64,000 nt of DNA from Methylobacterium sp. 17Sr1-1. GTDB lineage: Bacteria > Pseudomonadota > Alphaproteobacteria > Rhizobiales > Beijerinckiaceae. The number at the start of each line of letters is the position of its first letter. The first letter of the stretch is position 1. Shown in pieces: positions 16,373 to 25,863 of this stretch. The notes below the pieces were generated by a model. That model was not told the DNA's origin. It worked only from the letters and a program-made list of their open reading frames with translations, and did no database searches. The DNA is taken from the NCBI RefSeq assembly GCF_003173775.1, contig NZ_CP029552.1:3014001-3078000 (forward strand), in the 5' to 3' direction. Both the position numbers and the translations under genes were made by a program.

Positions 16373-18511
16373 ATGGCGATGAGCGAGACGGGGGCAATCG
16401 GCGTTGGCCGCATCTTCGCCCTGCCGACGCGGGCGGACCTGATGGCGCTGACGCGCCGCAGCGACCTCGTGCTCGCAGTCTCGGTGCTCGCCATCCTGGT
16501 CGTGCTGATCTTCCCGCTGCCGGCCCTGCTGCTCGACCTCCTGCTCGCGATCTCGATCATCCTGTCGGTCCTGATCCTGATGACCGGGCTGTTCATCGAG
16601 AACCCGCTCGAATTCACGGTCTTCCCGACGGTGCTGCTCATCACCACGATGCTGCGGCTGGCGCTCAACCTCGCCTCGACGCGGTTGATCCTCGGCCACG
16701 GCCACGAGGGCACGGCGGCGGCCGGCCACGTCATCGAGGCCTTCGGGCACTTCGTGATGGGCGGCAACTTCCTGATCGGGATCATCGTCTTCGCGATCCT
16801 GATCATCGTGAACTTCGTCGTCATCACCAAGGGCTCGGGGCGCATCGCGGAAGTGGCGGCCCGCTTCTCCCTCGACGCGATGCCGGGCAAGCAGATGGCG
16901 ATCGACGCCGACCTCTCGGCCGGGCTGATCGACGAGAAGACCGCCCGGACCCGGCGCCAGTCGCTGGAGGACGAATCCTCGTTCTTCGGCGCCATGGACG
17001 GTGCCTCGAAATTCGTGCGCGGCGACGCGATCGCGGCGCTCCTCATCACCTTCATCAACGTGGTCGGCGGCATCATCATCGGCGTCGCCCAGCAGGGCAT
17101 GACCTTCTCGGATGCGGGCAAGACCTACACCCTGCTCACCGTCGGCGACGGCCTCGTCAGCCAGGTCCCGGCGCTGATCGTCTCGACAGCCGCGGGCCTG
17201 CTCGTCTCCAAGGCCGGCGTGCGCGGCGCCGCCGGCCGGGCGCTCGGGCGCCAGATCGCCAACTACCCGAAGGCGCTCGGCATGTCGGCCGGCGTGATGC
17301 TGCTGATCGGCTTCCTGCCCGGCATCCCGATGCTGCCCTTCCTGACGCTGGGGCTCGGCGCCGCCTACCTCGCCCGCCGCATCGCGCTCCTGCCGAAGCC
17401 CGCCGAGGACGAGGCGACCGGGGGCGCGCCCGGCGCCGACGGCGCCGTGGCCGGGCCCGGGGCACCGGCGAAGGAGGAGACCGCGGCCGACCTCCTCAAG
17501 CTCGACGACCTGAAGCTCGAGATGGGCTACGCGCTCCTCGCCCTCGTCAACGGGCCGGAGGGCCAGGACCGGCTCACCGACCAGATCCGGGCCCTGCGCC
17601 GGCAACTCGCCGCCGAGCTCGGCTTCGTGATGCCCTCGGTGCGCATCCTCGACAACGTCCAGCTCGACGCCAACACCTACGTGGTGCGGGTCAAGGAGAT
17701 CGAGGCCGGCCAGGGCCAGGTCTTCCCGGGCCAGTTCATGGCGATGGACCCGATGGGCGGCCAGGTGCAGCTGCCGGGCCAGCACCTGATGGAGCCGACC
17801 TTCGGCCTGCCGGCGACCTGGATCGACGCGGCCCTGCGCGACGAGGCCCAGCTCAAGGGCTACACCGTGGTCGACGCCGCGACCGTGGTCTCGACCCACC
17901 TCACGGAAGTGATCAAGGCCCACGTCGCCGACCTCCTCAACCACGTCGAGGTGCACAAGCTCCTGAAGGAACTGCCGAAGGAGCACGGCGAGCTCCTCAA
18001 GGAGGTGGTGCCGGGCCAGATCGCCACCACGGGCATCCAGCGGGTGCTGCAATACCTGCTCGCCGAGCGGGTCTCGATCCGCGACCTCGGCACCATCGTC
18101 GAGGGCATCGCCGAGGTCGCCGGCCACATCAAGAACCCGCGCGACATCGTCGAGCACGTCCGCGCCCGCCTCGGCCGCCAGATCTGCGCCCAGTACCAGG
18201 GCCCGGGCGGCGTCCTGCCGATCATCACCCTGTCGCCGGCCTGGGAGAGCGCCTTCATGGAGGCGATCGTCGGCCACGGCGACGAGCGCCACCTGGCGAT
18301 GCAACCCTCGAAGCTGTCCGACTTCGTCACCACGGTGCGTGACCGCTTCGAGGAGGCGGCGCGGCTGGGCGAGATGCCGGTCCTCGTCACCTCGGTCCAG
18401 GCCCGGCCCTTCGTGCGCTCGATCATCGAGCGCTTCCGGCGCGAGACACCGGTGATGAGCCAGGCCGAGATCCACCCGCGGGCCCGGCTGAAGACCGTCG
18501 GGTCGGTCTAG
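16373..18511 (+). CDS. flhA: Flagellar biosynthesis protein FlhA
   Basis: Central export-gate component of the flagellar type III secretion system in the inner membrane, 712 residues, the normal length. The N-terminal half has about eight hydrophobic helices and the family blocks MTGLFIENPLEFTVFPTVLL, TTMLRLALNLASTRLIL, and the FVVITKGSGRIAEVAARFSLDAMPGKQ cytoplasmic loop. The C-terminal half is the soluble domain that docks chaperone-substrate complexes (for example LPSVRILDN-like and GTIVEGIAEVAGHIKNPRDIVEHVR). I chose ATG at 16373 because GGAAGGTGG precedes it. No other flagellar gene lies in the window, so flhA is separated here from fliR and flhB. Confidence 0.97.
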   Translation: MAMSETGAIGVGRIFALPTRADLMALTRRSDLVLAVSVLAILVVLIFPLPALLLDLLLAISIILSVLILMTGLFIENPLEFTVFPTVLLITTMLRLALNLASTRLILGHGHEGTAAAGHVIEAFGHFVMGGNFLIGIIVFAILIIVNFVVITKGSGRIAEVAARFSLDAMPGKQMAIDADLSAGLIDEKTARTRRQSLEDESSFFGAMDGASKFVRGDAIAALLITFINVVGGIIIGVAQQGMTFSDAGKTYTLLTVGDGLVSQVPALIVSTAAGLLVSKAGVRGAAGRALGRQIANYPKALGMSAGVMLLIGFLPGIPMLPFLTLGLGAAYLARRIALLPKPAEDEATGGAPGADGAVAGPGAPAKEETAADLLKLDDLKLEMGYALLALVNGPEGQDRLTDQIRALRRQLAAELGFVMPSVRILDNVQLDANTYVVRVKEIEAGQGQVFPGQFMAMDPMGGQVQLPGQHLMEPTFGLPATWIDAALRDEAQLKGYTVVDAATVVSTHLTEVIKAHVADLLNHVEVHKLLKELPKEHGELLKEVVPGQIATTGIQRVLQYLLAERVSIRDLGTIVEGIAEVAGHIKNPRDIVEHVRARLGRQICAQYQGPGGVLPIITLSPAWESAFMEAIVGHGDERHLAMQPSKLSDFVTTVRDRFEEAARLGEMPVLVTSVQARPFVRSIIERFRRETPVMSQAEIHPRARLKTVGSV

Positions 18512-18851
18512 AGCATCGCCCCCGACGCCCCCTGCATCCGGCCGACCCCTGAGGCACAGCCGTCTCATCGCCATCAAATCTTGAACGATTTTAAACTACG
18601 TCATGCAGGCCTGAGCCGGGACGCCGCCTCCACTTGCCGCTCGCGGCCCAGGCTCAGTTATTCGTCAGATTAGATACTCCCCAGCTGTTTAATCCCATCC
18701 GGGTGGCCCGTCGCGATCGCTCCGAAAGCGGTAGGGGGCGACTTACTCCTCCCCTGGAGTGCGGGCCGCTCCTCGGCCCTTTGCGCTCGTTCGATTTGCC
18801 GCACCCTGGTCTAGCCTTCGCGGCGCAACATGCGATCGGGGAGCACATCAG
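18512..18851. other. Intergenic region after flhA
   Basis: 340 bases with no gene. A weak stem (CTGAGCCGGG at 18611-18620 with CCCAGGCTCAG at 18647-18657) followed by TTATT may help terminate flhA transcription, but the loop is long. The last part should hold the promoter of the oxidoreductase gene. GGGGAG at 18838-18843 is its likely ribosome-binding site. Confidence 0.5.
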
Positions 18852-20003
18852 GTGGCGAGCATCGGCATCGTCGGCACGGGATTCGTGGCCGATTACTACA
18901 TGCGCTCCCTGGCGACGCTGCCGGAGGTGACGGTGGCCGGGGCCTGGGACATCGACCTCGACCGGCTGCACGCCTTCCGCAAGTACTGGCGCGTCCCGGC
19001 CGCCACGAGCCTCGACGACCTGATCGGCCGGCGGCCAGACCTGATCCTCAACCTGACCAATCCGGGCTCGCACTACGCCGTCAGCCTGGCCTGCCTGGAG
19101 GCCGGGCTGCCGGTCTACTCGGAGAAGCCCCTCGCCACCCGGCTCGACGACGCCCGCCACCTGCACCGGGTCGCGACCGAGCGGGGCGTGATGCTCGCCT
19201 CGGCGCCGTGCAGCGCGCTGGGCGAGAGCGCCCAGATCCTCTGGAAGGCCCTGCGCGAGCGCGTCATCGGCACGCCGCGGCTGGTCTATGCCGAGATCGA
19301 CGACGGCTTCCTGATCCGCGCGCCGCACGAGACCTGGCGCAGCGAATCCGGCGCGCCCTGGCCGGTGCAGGACGAGCTGGCGGTGGGCTGCGCCCTCCAG
19401 CATGCCGGCTACTACCTGACCTGGCTGATCGCGATGTTCGGCTCGGTGACCCGGGTCTCGGCGGCCTCCGCCGAGGTGCTTGGCCTGACCCTCGCGGAGG
19501 GGGCGGCGGCGGCGCCCACCTATGCCTGCGCCTCGCTGTTCTTCGAGAGCGGGGTGGTCGCCCGCCTGACCTGCTCGGTGGTGGCGCCGCACGACCACTC
19601 GCTGCGGATCTTCGGCGACGACGGCATCCTGGAGGTGGGCGAGTGCTGGTCGAACGACGCCGCCGTGCGGGTGCGGCGCCGGCACGTGGTGCGCCGCCGC
19701 CTGATCGACTCTCCCCTCACCCGCCGCCTGCGCCCCGGACGACCCACCCACGCCAAGGTCGGGCGGAAGGGCGCGACGGCGATGAACTTCGCCCTCGGGC
19801 CGCAGGAGATGCTGGCGGCGAAGGCGGAAGGCCGCGCGAGCCGCCTCGACGCCGACCTCGCGCTGCACCTGACCGAGGTGGCGCTGGCGATCCAGAGCGC
19901 CGGCGACGGCACCGGCCACCAGGTGATCGCCTCCCGGGCCGGCGCCGCGGCGCCGATGCCGTGGGCCATGGGAGGATTGGGCGATGGGAGGATAAGGGGG
20001 TGA
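18852..20003 (+). CDS. Gfo/Idh/MocA family oxidoreductase
   Basis: NAD(P)-dependent sugar or inositol-type oxidoreductase of 383 residues. The N-terminal Rossmann motif [16 protein letters not shown] begins at residue 4, and the family EKP motif occurs in [11 protein letters not shown]. The second half forms the usual beta-sheet substrate domain. The start is a GTG at 18852 with GGGGAG upstream; an ATG at 18759 would add 31 residues ahead of the Rossmann strand and is unlikely. The long basic segment around residues 275-310 ([12 protein letters not shown] ... [16 protein letters not shown]) is unusual. Substrate unknown. The carbonic anhydrase gene follows 61 bases later. Confidence 0.9.
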   Translation: MASIGIVGTGFVADYYMRSLATLPEVTVAGAWDIDLDRLHAFRKYWRVPAATSLDDLIGRRPDLILNLTNPGSHYAVSLACLEAGLPVYSEKPLATRLDDARHLHRVATERGVMLASAPCSALGESAQILWKALRERVIGTPRLVYAEIDDGFLIRAPHETWRSESGAPWPVQDELAVGCALQHAGYYLTWLIAMFGSVTRVSAASAEVLGLTLAEGAAAAPTYACASLFFESGVVARLTCSVVAPHDHSLRIFGDDGILEVGECWSNDAAVRVRRRHVVRRRLIDSPLTRRLRPGRPTHAKVGRKGATAMNFALGPQEMLAAKAEGRASRLDADLALHLTEVALAIQSAGDGTGHQVIASRAGAAAPMPWAMGGLGDGRIRG

Positions 20004-20064
20004 TCGGGCTGACGGCGCCCGTCCGGCATGCGAAAGGAAGCCTCAACCACAGGAGGATCCCGCG

Positions 20065-20595
20065 ATGCCGCTCTACGCCCTCGACACTGTCAGCCCGGTC
20101 GTGCCGGACGACGGCAGCGCCTGGATCGCCCCCGACGCGCACGTCATCGGCCGCGTGCGGCTCGGCCGCGAGGTCGGGGTGTGGTTCGGCGCGGTCATCC
20201 GCGGCGACAACGAGCCGATCACGGTCGGCGACCGCACCAACATCCAGGAGGGCGCGGTGCTCCACACCGATGCGGGCTTCCCGCTCACCCTCGGCTCGGG
20301 GATCACGGTCGGCCACGGCGCCATCGTGCATGGCTGCACGATCGGCGACGACACGCTGATCGGGATGGGCGCGACGATCCTCAACGGGGCGAAGATCGGC
20401 CGCAACTGCCTCGTCGGCGCCAACGCGCTCGTCACCGAGGGCAAGGAATTTCCCGACAACAGCCTGATCGTGGGCGCCCCCGCCAAGGCGGTGCGGGTGC
20501 TCGACGAGACGGCGGTGGCGGGCTTGCGCGCCTCGGCCGAGCGCTACGTCGCCAACGCCAAGCGCTTCGCGCAAGGGCTGCGGCGGGTCGACTGA
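20065..20595 (+). CDS. Gamma-carbonic anhydrase family protein (left-handed beta-helix)
   Basis: Protein of 176 residues with the hexapeptide-repeat left-handed beta-helix typical of gamma-class carbonic anhydrase-like proteins (YrdA, PaaY, CaiE group). Metal-ligand histidines are in place: VLHTDAG and the pair in [11 protein letters not shown], spaced by five residues. NIQEGAVLH and [13 protein letters not shown] are family blocks. It may hydrate carbon dioxide, but many relatives have other or no measured activity. The ATG at 20065 follows an AGGAGG-like site. Confidence 0.93.
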   Translation: MPLYALDTVSPVVPDDGSAWIAPDAHVIGRVRLGREVGVWFGAVIRGDNEPITVGDRTNIQEGAVLHTDAGFPLTLGSGITVGHGAIVHGCTIGDDTLIGMGATILNGAKIGRNCLVGANALVTEGKEFPDNSLIVGAPAKAVRVLDETAVAGLRASAERYVANAKRFAQGLRRVD

Positions 20596-20610
20596 GCGGC
20601 GACGCGGGCT

Positions 20611-22986
20611 TCAGGCCGCCGCGGTCTCGGCGCCGGGCGCCTCGCCGGTCTTCTCGGAGGAGGCGTGCTCCACGAAGGTGTGCTCGGCGAACTGCTCGAT
20701 CGGGCCGGGGCGGCCGAGGAGATAGCCTTGCGCCTCGTGGCAGTTCTCGGCGCCGAGGAAGGCCAGCTCGGCCGAGGTCTCGACTCCCTCGGCGAGGACC
20801 GGCAGCCCGAGGCCTCTCCCTAAGCCCAGCACCGCCCGCATGATCGCGGCGGTCTCCCGGTTGACGTCGACGGCGCGGATGAACGACCGGTCGATCTTGA
20901 TCTTGTCGAACGGGAAGGCGCGCAGGTTCGACAGCGACGAGTAGCCGGTGCCGAAATCGTCCATCGCGATCCGCACCCCCATCGCCTTGACCCGCCGGAG
21001 CGCGGACAGCGCCCGGACCGGGTCGCGCACGAGCGCGGTCTCGGTGATCTCGAGTTCGAGGCGGGCGGGAGCCAGCCCGGTGGTGAACAGCACCTCGTGC
21101 ACCAGCTCCGAGAAGCCGGGAGCGTGGAGCTGCACCGCCGAGACGTTGACGGCGATGCGCAGGGGCTTCGTCCACGACGCGGCCTCGCGGCAGGTCTCGC
21201 GCAGGACCCACTCGCCGATGCCGAGGATGCTGCCGGTCTCCTCCGAGATCGGGATGAACAGGTCGGGCGGGACGGTGCCGCGCTCCGGATGGTGCCAGCG
21301 CAGGAGCGCCTCGAACCCGACCACGACGCCGCTGTCGATCGCCATCTGCGGCTGGTAGACGATCCGCAACTCGCCGCGCTCGACGGCGTGGCGCAGGTCG
21401 TGCTCCATCGAGCGCCGGTCGCGGATCTGCGCCGCGAGGACCGGCTCGAAGAACCGGTGCACGCCCCGTCCGTGGTTCTTGGCGCAGTAGAGCGCGGCGT
21501 CGGCGTGGTTGAGCAGGGTCTGCCCGTCCTCCGCGTCGGTCGGGCAGAGGGCGATACCGATGCTGGTCGCCAGGATCGGGCCGCTCCCCGCCCGTTGGTT
21601 GCCCTCGCGGATCACCCGCAGCACCTCCTCGGCGATCCGGCCGGCCTCGTCCCGCTCGACGTCGGGCAGGAGGATCGCGAACTCGTCGCCGCCGAGGCGC
21701 GCCATCAACTGCCGCGGCCCGAGCACCGGCGCGACCCACCGCGCCAGGGCCTGGAGCAGCCCGTCGCCCATGGCGTGACCGTAGAGGTCGTTGACGTCCT
21801 TGAACCGGTCGAGGTCGAGGCAGAGCACCGCCACCAGCCGGCCGCCGGCCCGCGCCCGGACGATCTCCTCGTCGAGGCGGGCGCGGAAGGTCGCGCGGTT
21901 CGGCAGGCCGGTCAGGGTGTCGTGGTGGGCCAGGAACTGGATGTCGCGCTCGGCCTGGCGCCGCGCCCGCAGGTCGCGCACGGCGATCGCCCGGCAGGGC
22001 CGGTTGCCGAGCGGCCGGCGGATCACGTCGACCGGCAGGGGCTCGCCCTCCGCGCCGACGAGCTCGGCCTCGACCACCTGGCCGTCCGGACCGGCATCGA
22101 GCCGCGCGACCACCGCAGCGGGCAGGATGTCGCCGATCGGCCGGCCGATCAAAGCCGCCGGCGCCCGGCCGATCAGCTCGGCGAGGCTGGAATTGACGGT
22201 GACGATGCGCCCGCCCTCGCAGATCGCGATGCCCTCGACCGCGGCGTCGGCGAGGCTGCTCATCAGGTCCTGCGATTCGCGCCGACGCCGCACCCGGCCG
22301 TCGAGGGTCTGGCCGAGGAAGACGAGGACGAGCAGCGTCAGGCTGGCGAAGCCGAGCGAGGCGGCGTACTCGCCGTCGAGGACGGCCGGGCGGAGCCCGC
22401 CGCCGGCCGCCACGAGGCCGACGGCGTGCGGCAGCAGCGCGGCGCAGGACAGGAACAGGGCCCCGGCGGCGCGGCTCGCGGGATTCTCCTTCAGGCTGCA
22501 CGACAGGGCGAGGCCGGACAGCCCCATCCCGGCGGCGGCGGAGAGCGCGAGGCCCGCGACCCAGGCCGGTCCGCCCGCCCCCGGCAGGCTCGCCGAGACC
22601 GCGGCGGCGACCGCCGCCAGCCCTAGGCCGATCAGGACCCCGCCGAGGGTCCGGGCGATGCGCCGGGGCGCCGAGACCGCGGCCCGCAGGCCGCCCCCGG
22701 CCAGCAGCACCATGAGGACGAGGCCGAGCAGCAGGGTCTCGCTCCCGCGCAACAGCTCGGCGGCGGGGCGGATCGAGGCCTGGGCGATGAACTGGCTCGC
22801 CCACAGCCCGAACCCGCCGGCGATGCCGGCGGCCGAGATCCAGATCCCCCGGCTCGAGCCGCTGGTGGCGCGGGCGTGCTGGAACAGGTCGATCATCGTG
22901 ATCGCCGACAGGACGCCGATCAGCAGCGACAGGCCGATGAGCCGCCCATCGTGCAGGGCGAGCAGGGTTTCGGCGGTCTGCAGCAT
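20611..22986 (-). CDS. Membrane-bound diguanylate cyclase/phosphodiesterase (PAS-GGDEF-EAL)
   Basis: Cyclic-di-GMP turnover protein of 791 residues. Residues about 15-225 form several hydrophobic helices whose layout recalls an MHYT sensor, but the metal-binding Met-His-Tyr motifs are absent. A PAS domain follows (about 240-350), then GGDEF (RLGGDEFAI near 430) and EAL (FEALLRWHHPERG near 560). The signature GGDEF is intact but no RxxD inhibitory site precedes it. EAL metal and catalytic motifs are intact (ITETALVRD, DDFGTGYSSL, KIDRSF, AEGVET), so the phosphodiesterase should be active. I chose ATG at 22986; a GTG at 23019 would add 11 residues. Confidence 0.95.
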   Translation of the reverse strand: MLQTAETLLALHDGRLIGLSLLIGVLSAITMIDLFQHARATSGSSRGIWISAAGIAGGFGLWASQFIAQASIRPAAELLRGSETLLLGLVLMVLLAGGGLRAAVSAPRRIARTLGGVLIGLGLAAVAAAVSASLPGAGGPAWVAGLALSAAAGMGLSGLALSCSLKENPASRAAGALFLSCAALLPHAVGLVAAGGGLRPAVLDGEYAASLGFASLTLLVLVFLGQTLDGRVRRRRESQDLMSSLADAAVEGIAICEGGRIVTVNSSLAELIGRAPAALIGRPIGDILPAAVVARLDAGPDGQVVEAELVGAEGEPLPVDVIRRPLGNRPCRAIAVRDLRARRQAERDIQFLAHHDTLTGLPNRATFRARLDEEIVRARAGGRLVAVLCLDLDRFKDVNDLYGHAMGDGLLQALARWVAPVLGPRQLMARLGGDEFAILLPDVERDEAGRIAEEVLRVIREGNQRAGSGPILATSIGIALCPTDAEDGQTLLNHADAALYCAKNHGRGVHRFFEPVLAAQIRDRRSMEHDLRHAVERGELRIVYQPQMAIDSGVVVGFEALLRWHHPERGTVPPDLFIPISEETGSILGIGEWVLRETCREAASWTKPLRIAVNVSAVQLHAPGFSELVHEVLFTTGLAPARLELEITETALVRDPVRALSALRRVKAMGVRIAMDDFGTGYSSLSNLRAFPFDKIKIDRSFIRAVDVNRETAAIMRAVLGLGRGLGLPVLAEGVETSAELAFLGAENCHEAQGYLLGRPGPIEQFAEHTFVEHASSEKTGEAPGAETAAA

Positions 22987-23244
22987 GAGAGGTTCGGGTC
23001 CAGCCTCGGCTCCCGGCACCGTGGCGGGAAGCCGGTTGCGAAGCGGTAAAACACATCGGGGGATTCGGCCGCTCCGGCGCGAACCGCACAGAATTGCACC
23101 GGTTAGGTTGGGTCAGCGGGGGCCGATCTTCGATCGTCGGGACCGATGGACGCTTGGGCAGGACCGAAGTCTCGTCCTGCCGCGGCCGGCGCATGCCCCA
23201 GAGGAAGCCCGCACCGGCTCGCCCCCGGGAACGCACGAGACCGC

Positions 23245-23748
23245 TCAGTCCTCTGCGAGCCGCAGCCGCGTGATCGCGCAGCCCCGCGCCACGAGGTCGG
23301 CCGGGGCGAGGTCGGGAAACAGGCCGGCGTAGCGGCGCACCAGGGCCGCCGCCAGGGCGTCGGCGTCGCGGATCGCCGGCAGCGAGGCGCGAAACAGTGC
23401 CGGCGGCACCGCCTCCACCGGCACGCCCTGGCGCACCGCCACGCACAGGCCGGTGCGGAACCGGGTCGGGTCGAGGACCGGCAGTTCCTCGGCCCCGCCC
23501 GGCCGGCGCCGGCCGGCCTGCCGGATCGGCAGCAGGGCGTAGCGCAGGCCGGCGCGGTTGATCGTGCGCTCCAGGTTGAAGTGGACGAGGTCGCAGCCGA
23601 CCCGGGCCAGACCCGAAAAATCCTCCTCGTGCAGGCGGATCAGCGCGTCGACCCCGAGCGACGCGGCGAGGTCGGCGACCGCGACGACGCGCGATCCGGG
23701 GCCGTCCGCCACGGCGACGTGACGGCTGTTCGAGATCGGCAGCGGCAT
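23245..23748 (-). CDS. Hypothetical protein linked to AMP nucleosidase
   Basis: Not recognised. A soluble protein of 167 residues with alpha-beta character (RVVAVADLAASLGVDALIRL, then GLARVGCDLVHFNLERTI) and two cysteines. The ATG lies four bases after the stop of the AMP nucleosidase gene, so the two are almost certainly co-transcribed and translationally coupled. Codon use matches its neighbours. The tight coupling suggests a role in purine nucleotide metabolism or in controlling the nucleosidase, but this is only inference from position. Confidence 0.75.
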   Translation of the reverse strand: MPLPISNSRHVAVADGPGSRVVAVADLAASLGVDALIRLHEEDFSGLARVGCDLVHFNLERTINRAGLRYALLPIRQAGRRRPGGAEELPVLDPTRFRTGLCVAVRQGVPVEAVPPALFRASLPAIRDADALAAALVRRYAGLFPDLAPADLVARGCAITRLRLAED

Positions 23749-23752
23749 CGAC

Positions 23753-25207
23753 TTACCGGAACGGCGGCTCGTCGAAGCTGCGCAGCTTGCGCGAGTGCAG
23801 GCCGTGGCGGTTGCGCCGCAGGGAATCGAGGGTCGCAAGGCCGATCAGCAGATGCTCGCCCACCGCCCGCTCGTAGAAGGCGTTGGCGGCACCCGGCAGC
23901 TTGATCTCGCCGTGCAGCGGCTTGTCGGAGACGCAGAGCAGCGTGCCGTAGGGCACCCGGAGACGGTAGCCCTGCGCCGCGATGGTGCCGCTCTCCATGT
24001 CGACGCCGATCGCCCGCGACAGGTTGATCCGCCGCCGCTCCTGCGACCAGCGCAGCTCCCAGTTGCGGTCGTCGTAGGTGACGACCGTGCCGGTGCGCAG
24101 GCGCTGCTTCAGCGCCTCGGCCCGCTCGCCGGTGACGCTGGCGGCGGCCTCCTGCAGCGCCACCTGCACCTCGGCGAGCGCCGGGATCGGCACGTCGGGC
24201 GGCACCAGCTCGTCGAGGATCCGGTCGCGGCGCAGGTACCCGTGGGCGAGCACGTAGTCGCCGATGGTCTGCGACTGGCGCAGGCCCCCGCAATGGCCGA
24301 CCATCAGCCAGCAATGCGGCCGCAGGACCGCCAGGTGATCGGTGATCGTCTTGGCGTTGGAGGGACCGACGCCGATATTGACGAGGCTCGTTCCCTGGCC
24401 GTCCCGGGCGACGAGGTGGTAGGCCGGCATCTGGAACCGGTGCCAGGGCGAGGCGGCGATCAGCGCGTCGGCCTCGGCGCCGGCGGCCTCCCCGGCCTCG
24501 ACCGCGACGCCGCCGGGCAGGACCAGGCGGGCATAGCGCTCGGGCTCGGCGGCGAGCGCCTTCAGGCCGACCCGCACGAACTGGTCGACGTAGCGGTGGT
24601 AGTTGGTGAGCAGGATCCAGGGCTGGATCTGGCGCCAGTCCGCCCCGGTGTAGTGCACGAGGCGGCGCAGCGAGTAATCGACCCGTGGCCCGTCGAACAG
24701 GGCGAGCGGCCGCGGCTCGTCGCCGGCCTCCAGCCACAGGCCGTCGGCGATCTCGTCGCCGACGCTGGACAGCATCGGGGTCGGGAAGTAGCGCGCGAGG
24801 TCGCTCGAGGTGACGCCGCGGGCGAGCTCGGCGCCCGGCTCGACCACGTAAGGGTACGGGATCTCCTGGGCGCTCAGGCCGACCTCGATCGTGGCGCCGT
24901 AATCCTGCACCAGGGGGCGCAGCTGCTCGAGCAGGTAGGCGCGGAAATGCGCCGGCTGGGTCAGCGTGGTGGCATAGGCGCCCGGGCCCTGGAACTTCGC
25001 GGTGGCGCGGGTGATCCGCGGCATCGGCCCGGTCGGGCGGTAGGTCAGGCGCAGCTCGGGGTAGCGGAAGGTCAGCCGCTCGGCGGCGTCGGGGGGCACG
25101 CCGTCCGCGAGGAAGCGGGTCAGCGCGTCCCGCAGGCTCCCGGTGGCGGCGGCGTGGAGCGCCGCCAGCCGGTCGACCGCCGTCTCGGGATCGGCCACCG
25201 TCTCCAT
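23753..25207 (-). CDS. amn: AMP nucleosidase
   Basis: Cleaves AMP to adenine and ribose 5-phosphate in the cytosol, helping to set the adenylate pool. With the ATG at 25207 it has 484 residues, the same as the well-known E. coli enzyme. The N-terminal Amn-specific domain is followed by the phosphorylase-superfamily domain, with IGVGPSNAKTITDHLAVLRP and the substrate-binding GVDMESGTIAAQGYRLRVPYG, then LCVSDKPLHGE. A GTG at 25231 is an alternative start adding eight residues; neither has a strong ribosome-binding site. The unknown gene ending at 23245 follows directly. Confidence 0.96.
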   Translation of the reverse strand: METVADPETAVDRLAALHAAATGSLRDALTRFLADGVPPDAAERLTFRYPELRLTYRPTGPMPRITRATAKFQGPGAYATTLTQPAHFRAYLLEQLRPLVQDYGATIEVGLSAQEIPYPYVVEPGAELARGVTSSDLARYFPTPMLSSVGDEIADGLWLEAGDEPRPLALFDGPRVDYSLRRLVHYTGADWRQIQPWILLTNYHRYVDQFVRVGLKALAAEPERYARLVLPGGVAVEAGEAAGAEADALIAASPWHRFQMPAYHLVARDGQGTSLVNIGVGPSNAKTITDHLAVLRPHCWLMVGHCGGLRQSQTIGDYVLAHGYLRRDRILDELVPPDVPIPALAEVQVALQEAAASVTGERAEALKQRLRTGTVVTYDDRNWELRWSQERRRINLSRAIGVDMESGTIAAQGYRLRVPYGTLLCVSDKPLHGEIKLPGAANAFYERAVGEHLLIGLATLDSLRRNRHGLHSRKLRSFDEPPFR

Positions 25208-25323
25208 CGGTCTCAGCTCGTCGGCGAACACGGTCGATCGGTCTCCCTGATGCGCGTAGGCCCAGCCTATACCGGGCGGAGCGGCGGGGCGACCCGGATC
25301 CCGCCCCGATGACAGGACGACAG

Positions 25324-25863
25324 ATGACGCAAGCGGATTTCGGCCCGCGGCCGGGCGAGGAGACGGTCGACCTGCCGGCGGCGTTCGATGCCGGGCTCTA
25401 CTTCGTCGGCCGGGTGCGCACGCCCTGGACCGCACGGGCGGAGTGCCCGCGCAATTCGGCGCAGTCGGACGCGGTCTGCACCCTGGAGGTCGATCCCCGC
25501 TTCGTCCCGGGCCTGCGGAGCCTCGAGCGCACCACCCACCTGATCGTGCTCTACTGGATGGACCGGGCGCCGCGGAACCTGGTCGCGCAGCAGCCCCGGC
25601 ACGCGCCGGAGCCCCGCGGCACCTTCGCGCTGCGCTCGCCGGCCCGGCCCAACCCGATCGCCGTCTCGGTGGTGGAGATGCTCGGCATCGAGGGCGGCAC
25701 GGTGCGGGTCCGCGGGCTCGACTGCCTCGACGGCACGCCGCTCCTCGACATCAAGCCCTACTTCGCCAAGACCGACGCGCGGCCGGAGGCCCGGGTCGGC
25801 TGGCGGGAGGCGGAGCGGGAGGCAGAGGTCAGCGGCCGCGAAGGCGGGCGGCCTGCGCCTTGA
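25324..25863 (+). CDS. trmO: tRNA t6A37 methyltransferase TrmO (TsaA/YaeB family)
   Basis: SAM-dependent enzyme that N6-methylates threonylcarbamoyladenosine at position 37 of certain tRNAs. At 179 residues it is the compact beta-barrel form of the UPF0066/TsaA family. Seen: VGRVRTPWTARAECPRN, the HLIVLYWMDRAPR segment, and the SAM-site RGTFALRSPARPNPIAVSVV. The ATG at 25324 has GGA six bases upstream; another ATG at 25309 lacks a site. Its last 35 bases overlap the end of the convergent acyltransferase gene, a tail-to-tail overlap in this crowded region. Confidence 0.94.
   Translation: MTQADFGPRPGEETVDLPAAFDAGLYFVGRVRTPWTARAECPRNSAQSDAVCTLEVDPRFVPGLRSLERTTHLIVLYWMDRAPRNLVAQQPRHAPEPRGTFALRSPARPNPIAVSVVEMLGIEGGTVRVRGLDCLDGTPLLDIKPYFAKTDARPEARVGWREAEREAEVSGREGGRPAP

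Noticed and set aside
18759..18851. Longer ATG start for the Gfo/Idh/MocA oxidoreductase
   Set aside because: It would place 31 residues without structure in front of the Rossmann strand. The GTG at 18852 has a good ribosome-binding site and gives the usual N-terminus.
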